From Acidobacteriaceae bacterium (GTDB lineage: Bacteria; Acidobacteriota; Terriglobia; Terriglobales; Acidobacteriaceae), in the NCBI GenBank assembly GCA_003133425.1, contig PKXI01000311.1, forward strand, positions 51,255 through 62,828: a DNA stretch of 11,574 nucleotides, in the 5' to 3' direction. The position numbers and the translations under genes were made by a program. The notes beneath the pieces are model-generated. The model saw nothing but the letters and a program-made list of their open reading frames with translations. It searched no databases and was not told the DNA's origin. Shown here piece after piece: positions 7,534 through 11,574 of the stretch (position 1 is its first letter; each line of letters starts with the position of its first letter).

Positions 7534-7563
7534 TTGGCCCTTCCAGCGAATTGGGCCTATAAT
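7534..7563 (+). promoter_or_regulatory. Sigma70-type promoter of the cytochrome c gene
   Basis: TTGGCC (7534-7539), an 18-nt spacer and a perfect TATAAT (7558-7563). The start point would fall near 7570, giving a leader of about 60 nt to ATG 7630. A 5-bp dyad, ggccc/gggcc (7536-7540 and 7553-7557), spans the spacer and could be an operator. Confidence 0.6.
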
Positions 7564-7629
7564 TCGTGCCAGAAACCAACTAGCTCGAAAAGATGCTTCT
7601 AGCCGACATCTGTTTTTGAGGAGGCTGTT

Positions 7630-8088
7630 ATGTTGAAGTCGATTCTGCCACTTTCCGCAGTAATTTTATTCGCGTTTACTCCGACGCCGACCATGGGAGG
7701 CAGGCCGCAAGAGCCCAGCGCCGCGCCTATACCTGCAACCGAACCCGCGCCCCCACCCGTAACCACCAAAACCAATCCTGTAAAGCCGACGGCTGAATCG
7801 CAGGCGAAGGCGAAGACTCTTTATCAAATTGACTGTGCCATGTGCCATGGTGACAATGGAAACGGCCAGACCGACGTGGCCAAGAGCATGGGCCTCACGA
7901 TGACTGACTTCTCTGATCCAAAGACGCTGGCACGCGCGCAGGATGGAGCATTTTTTGACACCATCCGCAACGGCAAGGACAAGATGCCTCCCGAGGCTGC
8001 GGGCCGCGCAAACGACACGATGGTTTGGAACCTGATCCTCTACATTCGCGGTTTCTCCAAGCCACAGGCGCTCGCGCCGGCAAAATAG
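7630..8088 (+). CDS. Small secreted c-type cytochrome (class I, one heme)
   Basis: Envelope electron carrier of 152 aa. Residues 1-24 look like a Sec signal peptide (LKSILPLSAVILFAF). Residues 27-53 are a Pro/Ala-rich linker, and residues about 55-145 are the cytochrome c domain. The heme site is CAMCH (C69, C72, H73) followed by GDNGNGQTDVAK, and the distal ligand is probably M119 in DKMPPE. The helix MVWNLILYIRGF (131-142) is the usual C-terminal helix. ATG start with GAGGAGG at 7618-7624, 5 nt upstream, and its own promoter. It converges with the TlpA-like gene. Such proteins feed electrons to oxidases or accept them from dehydrogenases; the partner here is unknown. The bd-like/cytochrome c fusion 6 kb away is a possible but unsupported partner. 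Confidence 0.9.
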   Translation: MLKSILPLSAVILFAFTPTPTMGGRPQEPSAAPIPATEPAPPPVTTKTNPVKPTAESQAKAKTLYQIDCAMCHGDNGNGQTDVAKSMGLTMTDFSDPKTLARAQDGAFFDTIRNGKDKMPPEAAGRANDTMVWNLILYIRGFSKPQALAPAK

Positions 8089-8212
8089 TCTTCACCTCGG
8101 CACGCACTCGGCGAACAGTCGAATAAACTGTGCGTCGGTGGAATTGCCGATGAAGGCGCTCGGTTGCAACAGGAATGAATGGCAGCCGAGGTTTCATCCA
8201 TCGCACCATTCC

Positions 8213-8260
8213 GCTAACTTGCTGACTCGCTATCCCCGCGAAGCGGGGGCTAACTTGCTG
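8213..8260. repeat. GC-rich hairpin flanked by 12-bp direct repeats
   Basis: gctaacttgctg occurs at 8213-8224 and again exactly at 8249-8260, 36 bp apart. Between them ccccgc-gaa-gcgggg (8234-8248) forms a 6-bp stem. It sits in the 253-bp gap between two convergent genes. The hairpin may serve as a two-way transcription end; the flanking duplications look like an insertion footprint or a short REP-like unit. Nothing else was recognised in the gap. Confidence 0.55.
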
Positions 8261-8341
8261 TCTTTACCCAAACACTTCGACCAATTCCTGCGATGAACCT
8301 TGGATCGACACACTTCAGAGAAATGACAAGGCGCCCATCGC

Positions 8342-8917
8342 TCATCGCAGATCCAGGATCAGCTTCATCTGTTTTTCTATGGTCTTTATATCGGTCTCGC
8401 CCTGAAACTGCGCGCGCACTACTCCGTTCCTGTCGATCAGGTAGATGAGTGGCAGTCCAAGCACGCCGCCATAGCGTTCTCCGAGCTTGGCATCGCCCAT
8501 CGCTACGGGATAGTTCAGCTTCGTCTTTCCAATCAGGCTCCGCACCGGCGCGGCATTATCGTCCATCGAGATTCCGAGTACCTGAAGGCCTCGCGGGCCG
8601 TATTCCCGCTGCCACGCGGCGAACTCAGGCATCTCAATCAGGCACGGAGCACACCAGGTTGCCCAGAAGTCGAGCAGCACTACCTTGCCTCGCAGACTCT
8701 TGAGATCGATGCTCGTGCCATTCAGGTCCTTGCGCACAAACTCCGGCGCCTTCTTGTTGACGAGTGTGTCAGCGGCAAAGGCAGTGACAGTGGCTGAGCA
8801 GATTCCAAATACCGCGCTGGCGATGAGAAGCTTGCCCGTCCACGTGCGAGTTCTGAAGATTGCTCCGCTTCGAGCCGATGTCGTCTCTCTCGAATTCCTG
8901 CTAGTGGCTGCGCTCAA
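8342..8917 (-). CDS. TlpA-like thioredoxin-fold protein (envelope thiol-disulfide oxidoreductase)
   Basis: 191 aa. After a polar N-terminus, residues 28-48 (GKLLIASAVFGICSATVTAFA) form a signal peptide or anchor, followed by AD. The redoxin/AhpC-TSA domain spans about 53-190, with active site WCAPC (C89, C92) in the segment VVLLDFWATWCAPC, and the thioredoxin cis-proline in GLP at 154-156. This is the TlpA/ResA arrangement: it probably reduces protein disulfides outside the membrane, including apocytochrome c heme cysteines in ResA-type proteins. The start is TTG 8917, with AAGGGG 7 nt upstream; it overlaps the rhodanese-like gene by 17 nt, so the two are probably translationally coupled. A longer frame to TTG 8992 lies inside the upstream gene and has no support. 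No ATG exists ahead of the signal segment. Confidence 0.85.
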   Translation of the reverse strand: MSAATSRNSRETTSARSGAIFRTRTWTGKLLIASAVFGICSATVTAFAADTLVNKKAPEFVRKDLNGTSIDLKSLRGKVVLLDFWATWCAPCLIEMPEFAAWQREYGPRGLQVLGISMDDNAAPVRSLIGKTKLNYPVAMGDAKLGERYGGVLGLPLIYLIDRNGVVRAQFQGETDIKTIEKQMKLILDLR

Positions 8918-9389
8918 CCGGATACCCCTTGTCAGCCCAGTCGGCTCCGAAGTTGTCCGCCAGGTAGAGAGCCTTGACGCGGGTGAACCCAAGGTCGCGG
9001 AGAAGCTTCATGGCAGGTGCAATGTTCGGGCAGCGATTCCACGGGCAACAGCCGCAATAGAGCACGATGAAGGTCTTGCGTTGTAGCGGAGCAACCCTGC
9101 CCTGCAGCTGCTTGAGCCCTGCGGCCTGCGACCCGGCCCCCGCGTATTCCGCACCCGCGATGTGTGCCTGCTCAAACAGCACGCGCGAACCCACCTGTAA
9201 CACCAGCGGCTTGTCCGCGCCCCCGGCTTTCAGCAACTGGCTCAGCTCTTCCGGCTGAATCGACTGCGCCTTGGCAATTGAAAACGCGCTACTCTCCGGC
9301 GGCGCTCCAAATTGCGCCTGCGCCAAACAGCCAGGCAGCATCACGAGAACAGCGACCATTCCAGCTCGCAGGAAAAAGCCAAATTTCAT
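8901..9389 (-). CDS. Secreted rhodanese-like protein with a Cys-rich active loop
   Basis: 162 aa. Residues 1-25 are a signal peptide. LPGC with C21 could be a lipobox, although Pro at that place is unusual; cleavage after CLAQA is the alternative. Residues 44-158 form a rhodanese-like fold: IQPEELSQLL is the entry helix, LVLQVGSRVLFEQAHIAGAEYAG replaces the usual 'DVR...HIPGA' segment, and the active loop follows the strand FIVLY. That loop holds C112, C114, C115 and C120 (YCGCCPWNRC), where C112 is at the usual catalytic Cys place. The Arg- and Gly-rich anion cradle of sulfurtransferases is replaced by extra cysteines, so metal or copper binding or disulfide chemistry is as plausible as sulfur transfer. 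The start is ATG 9389, with GGAG 8 nt upstream; a longer frame to 9524 would bury the signal peptide. It is the first gene of an operon with the TlpA-like protein. Confidence 0.82.
   Translation of the reverse strand: MKFGFFLRAGMVAVLVMLPGCLAQAQFGAPPESSAFSIAKAQSIQPEELSQLLKAGGADKPLVLQVGSRVLFEQAHIAGAEYAGAGSQAAGLKQLQGRVAPLQRKTFIVLYCGCCPWNRCPNIAPAMKLLRDLGFTRVKALYLADNFGADWADKGYPVERSH
8915..8930 (-). promoter_or_regulatory. Ribosome binding site for the overlapping TTG start
   Basis: On the minus strand AAGGGG (8930-8925) precedes TTG (8917-8915) by 7 nt, all inside the end of the rhodanese-like gene. It decides the start of the TlpA-like protein and implies coupling of the two genes. Confidence 0.6.
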
Positions 9390-9420
9390 TGGGTAGCTCC
9401 GCAACCAGTTTACGCCGCGG

Positions 9421-9450
9421 AGAATAGTGCCGTGAAAAAGCCGCCCACAA
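9421..9450 (-). promoter_or_regulatory. Likely promoter of the rhodanese-TlpA operon
   Basis: On the minus strand TTGTGG (9450-9445), an 18-nt spacer and TATTCT (9426-9421) lie about 30 nt before ATG 9389, giving a short leader. The match is moderate. Confidence 0.4.
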
Positions 9451-9457
9451 ACGAAGA

Positions 9458-9481
9458 CGCCAGAGACCGGAGTCTCTGGCG
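9458..9481. repeat. Perfect 10-bp hairpin with 4-nt loop upstream of the rhodanese promoter
   Basis: cgccagagac (9458-9467) and gtctctggcg (9472-9481) are exact complements around cgga. On the minus strand a modest T-rich run (TCTTCGTTTG) follows, so it may end transcripts arriving from the repeat array. It also abuts the -35 box and could be an operator. Confidence 0.55.
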
Positions 9482-9550
9482 CCTCAATAGGGTGATCTAA
9501 CAAGTTACTCGGAACAAGCATCAACCCGTTCAGCCTTGCGCTAAGTCTTC

Positions 9551-10436
9551 AGGTTTCCCTGAATCCTGCATCTCAATGGCCGTGCCCGCGATGGACATTC
9601 GAGTCGCCTCGAATCTCGCATCCTTCGACGCTACCGGCGCTGGTACCTCAGGTCACCCCTCGGCTTCGCACTTCCAGTTGCGCCTCCCGATGTGGCTGCG
9701 GGTTGCCCCGCATCCTGGCATCTTCAGGCTTTGCCGGCGATGGATATTCGAGTTGCCCCGAATTTCGCATCCTTCGACGCTCCCAGCGGTGAAGCTCCAG
9801 GTTGCCCCTCGGCTTCGGTCCACCCGTCGCGCCTCTCGATGAGCCCCGAGTTGCCCCGGCTTTCTCATCTTCCGGCCTTGCCGGCGATGGACATTCGAGT
9901 TGCCCCGAATTTCGCATCCTTCAGCGCCTCTGTCGCGTGAGCCCCGGGTCGCCCCACAGCTTCGCATTTCCAGTTACGCTTGCCGATGTAGTCCCCGGGT
10001 TGCCCCGGTTCCTGCATCTTCCGGCTCTGCCGGCGACGGATATTCGAGTTACCCCGAACCTCGCGTCCTTCGGTGCCTCTGGCGCTGAAACCTCAGGTTG
10101 CCCCTCGGCTCCGCTCTTCCAGTTGCGCCTCCCGGTGCGGTTGCGAGTTGCCCCGCTCTCTGCACCTTCCGGCTTTGCCTTGGGTTTGAGTCCTCGGGTG
10201 ACCCCGAATCCTCGCTCCTTCGGCGCCGGCTGATGGTTCCCCGAGTTGCCTCGGTTCCCGCACCTTCCGGCTTTGCCGCCCCTGCGTCTTCGAGTTGCCC
10301 CGAATCCTGCATCTGCGGCTGGATCGATGATGACTCCCGGTTCTCCTCGAACTTTGCATCCTCAGCAAGCTGCGGATGAATCTTCGCGTCCAATCGGGCT
10401 TTGCACTTTCCCGTCTGACTCTGGATGCATTCTCAC
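9551..10436. repeat. Tandem array of about 49-bp units with a three-unit (A-B-C) higher-order period
   Basis: Each unit begins with a form of GAGTTGCCCCG, has a form of tcgcatccttc about 15 bases in, and ends in pyrimidines. Units: A1 9551-9600, B1 9601-9649, C1 9650-9699, A2 9700-9749, B2 9750-9798, C2 9799-9847, A3 9848-9896, B3 9897-9945, C3 9946-9996, A4 9997-10045, B4 10046-10094, C4 10095-10144, A5 10145-10195, B5 10196-10242, A6 10243-10291, B6 10292-10337, then degenerate units to about 10436. A units share ccggctttgccgg (a small hairpin) and a gatggacattc tail; C units share cccctcggct and ccagttgcgcctcc. The A-B-C trimer is 148-149 bp. Neither period is a multiple of three, so no frame is kept along the array, and open frames on both strands are chance products of few stop codons. 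The plus strand is pyrimidine-rich. No promoter or function was recognised. Confidence 0.85.
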
Positions 10437-10901
10437 AATTTCATTCAGGCTCCACTTGCCGGCGAACCGGCCAGTGTACCTCCGACTTCAAAAGCATCCT
10501 GCATCGTCCTGTCAGACCGGAACTGCGTTTCCAATTCCCTGCCAGGTCATCAACTGAAATGGAGCTTAAGCCTGTTCAATCTGTGGAAGCAAGTGCAAAA
10601 AAGCGCGAAATCTGTGGATTTCACCAGTGTTGGTGCACTAATCGAAAGGACTAGAGTAGTTGAACAATTATCGGTGCAGTTAGCGCGCGAAGTTACTTTT
10701 CGAGCTACTTACCTGCGAGTTATAGAGATTGAAATCAAGTTAGTTTTCAACATATGAGTCACTTTTTCCAAGGTTAGTTGGAGCTTAGTCATAAGTATCT
10801 AGAATGGTTCTTTGCAGAAGTTACGACGAATTCGACGCAGCCTGCCGAAGCACGAACAGGGCCGCTGAACCATAAGTCGATGCCGCCAAGGCTTGCTGTC
10901 A
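10437..10901. other. Gene-free, AT-richer stretch
   Basis: From the end of the array to the REP hairpin I find no convincing gene. Base composition falls toward A+T from about 10540 to 10810, unlike the GC-rich surroundings. The frame open at 10425-10757 on the plus strand has no ribosome site and no recognisable domain. A small ccggc/gccgg-type hairpin at 10458-10471 may be an outlying relic of the array. Short motifs such as gttag and gagttat recur between 10675 and 10790 without a clear pattern. Confidence 0.5.
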
Positions 10902-10935
10902 CCCCAGGTCTCAAAAGCGAGACCTGGGGCACCCG
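10902..10935. repeat. REP-like palindrome, possible terminator of the 20-residue-repeat gene
   Basis: ccccaggtctc (10902-10912) and its exact complement (10919-10929) flank a 6-nt loop, followed by cacccg. It lies 17 nt after the stop of the minus-strand gene and on that strand has gctttt in its loop. The intact form of the same palindrome, broken by 26 bases, appears at 2132-2190, so it is a dispersed family rather than a gene-specific terminator, though it could act as one. Confidence 0.65.
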
Positions 10936-10945
10936 GCCTGCCCAT

Positions 10946-11308
10946 TCACACTCGGTATTGGTAGTGGTTGCCTGCCCCAAAATCGTAGATTCTTACAGTC
11001 CTTCCATTCACGGATCCATTGAAGTGAGTTCCTTCGCCATAATCGAAGCCCCGAAATTGGCTGCCTGAGATTGCAAGGCTAACGTGATATCCATGTCCAT
11101 GGTGGAAGAGCATAATGCGTGAAAAGTCCCCGTTTCCAGTTATGTGGCAGCCTGCAGTGTGATCGAACACCCGTACCTGATACGGCGCAACCGTTCCGGT
11201 AAAGTGGGTGTATTCGCTTGAGTCAAAATCGTAGACCGTAGATGCACTTTGCCCTGAGATAGCTCTCCCCGCAATGTAGGCGACCGCGCGCCGCGTATCG
11301 CTTTTCAC
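10946..11308 (-). CDS. Unrecognised protein of five 20-residue repeats with invariant His
   Basis: 120 aa from GTG 11308, or 129 aa from ATG 11335; residue numbers here follow the longer form. From V34 to the end the protein is an uninterrupted series of exact 20-residue units: 34-53, 54-73, 74-93, 94-113 and 114-129 (cut short). Each unit has an aromatic residue at place 4 (F37, F57, F77, F97, Y117), Asp at place 5 in four of five (H78 in the third), and His at place 11 in all five (H44, H64, H84, H104, H124). Three have Gly at place 14. Alternating hydrophobic residues suggest a beta-solenoid or stacked beta-hairpins, with the His residues lined up on one face; this is inference. No signal peptide or transmembrane segment is seen. 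GTG 11308 overlaps the stop of the upstream open frame as GTGA and has GGGG about 8 nt upstream; ATG 11335 has no good ribosome site. I do not recognise the family. Confidence 0.6.
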   Translation of the reverse strand: MKSDTRRAVAYIAGRAISGQSASTVYDFDSSEYTHFTGTVAPYQVRVFDHTAGCHITGNGDFSRIMLFHHGHGYHVSLAISGSQFRGFDYGEGTHFNGSVNGRTVRIYDFGAGNHYQYRV

Positions 11309-11565
11309 GACGCAACCCCAGTCTGTTTCTCCCATTGGATGCTGACTTGTTCTCCAGGCAAGAACAGCCGGCTATAAGTCCACCTGCGGTGAGAGATTTG
11401 ATCGGGCGCGGGTGTTAGGTGGAACTCATACTCTGGCGGGCAGTCAGTAATCTCTATAGTTGCCTCAATGGTCGGTTGGGTAAATGTAATCGTTCTCTCG
11501 GGGATGGGAGGGTGGTCAATCCTGTAGCGGGTGGAGAATCTATAGTCTCCATCAGTAGTGTCCGG
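11305..11565 (-). pseudogene. Start-less open frame ahead of the repeat protein, probably the 3' part of a broken or frameshifted gene
   Basis: A minus-strand frame is open from just after TAA (11568-11566) to TGA at 11307-11305. It encodes 86 residues with protein-like, beta-rich character (for example ERTITFTQPTIEATIEITD and RLFLPGEQVSIQWEKQ). It has no ATG or GTG, and its only TTG is very near the end. It therefore looks like the C-terminal part of a gene whose beginning lies in another frame or was lost; the window ends 9 bases upstream. Its stop overlaps the GTG of the 20-residue-repeat gene by 4 nt. Both frames are open together from 11371 to 11308, so one frameshift would join them into a single longer protein. 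The family is not recognised. Confidence 0.4.
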
Positions 11566-11574
11566 TTAGATGTC

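Noticed and set aside
9390..9524. Longer rhodanese frame beginning at 9524
   Set aside because: It would bury the signal peptide 45 residues in and run through the promoter and hairpin; ATG 9389 has a GGAG site and gives a proper signal peptide.
9648..10393. Several open frames on both strands across the tandem array
   Set aside because: They overlap on opposite strands, lack ribosome sites, and the 46-51 bp units shift frame at nearly every unit. They reflect scarce stop codons in GC-rich repeats.
9551..10436. Possible CRISPR array
   Set aside because: The spacing is regular, but the 'repeat' parts are imperfect, the parts between them also recur in A-B-C order instead of being unique spacers, and no cas gene is in the window.
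10425..10757. 110-residue open frame on the plus strand
   Set aside because: It starts inside degenerate array sequence, has no ribosome site or recognisable domain, and its residue make-up is not protein-like in the first half.

Overview
The window looks like chromosomal accessory DNA from a high-GC bacterium, most likely a soil member of the Acidobacteriota. This is inferred from the REP-flanked RAYT transposase, the cytochrome-bd-like subunit carrying a c-type heme domain, the rhodanese with a CGCCPW loop, and REP-like palindromes of kinds I associate with that phylum. No rRNA, tRNA or classic CRISPR array was seen.

Layout. (1) Positions 26-1426 (+) encode a CydA-like membrane subunit fused to a C-terminal cytochrome c domain, followed by a perfect 12-bp hairpin. 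(2) Positions 1499-2092 are a compact mobile unit: a RAYT (REP-associated tyrosine transposase) gene between exactly mirrored two-hairpin ends, followed by a composite REP at 2132-2190. (3) Positions 2213-2935 (-) encode an unrecognised membrane-anchored protein with a possible BamE-like tail. (4) Positions 3034-7441 hold three major-facilitator genes of three subfamilies: an EntS/MFS_3-like exporter (-), a YnfM-like exporter (+, divergent from the first) and a 14-TM EmrB/QacA-like exporter (+). No regulator and no membrane fusion partner is visible beside them. (5) Positions 7630-8088 (+) encode a small secreted cytochrome c behind a good sigma70-type promoter. (6) Converging on it from the other strand is a two-gene operon (8342-9389): a secreted Cys-rich rhodanese-like protein, then a TlpA-like thioredoxin whose TTG start overlaps the rhodanese stop. 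(7) Positions 9551 to about 10436 hold a tandem array of about 49-bp units with a three-unit (A-B-C, 148-149 bp) higher-order period; it appears non-coding. (8) After an AT-richer gene-free stretch comes a minus-strand protein made of five 20-residue repeats, each with an invariant His. It is preceded by an overlapping open frame without a start, which suggests a decayed or frameshifted gene.

How they fit together. The bd-like/cytochrome c fusion, the small cytochrome c and the rhodanese-TlpA pair all point to envelope electron transfer and thiol chemistry, but they are separate transcription units and no direct partnership is shown. The MFS genes suggest efflux of small toxic or signalling compounds. 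Several genes use GTG or TTG starts, so ATG-only start calls would be wrong here. The least explained elements are the A-B-C array and the 20-residue His-repeat protein.
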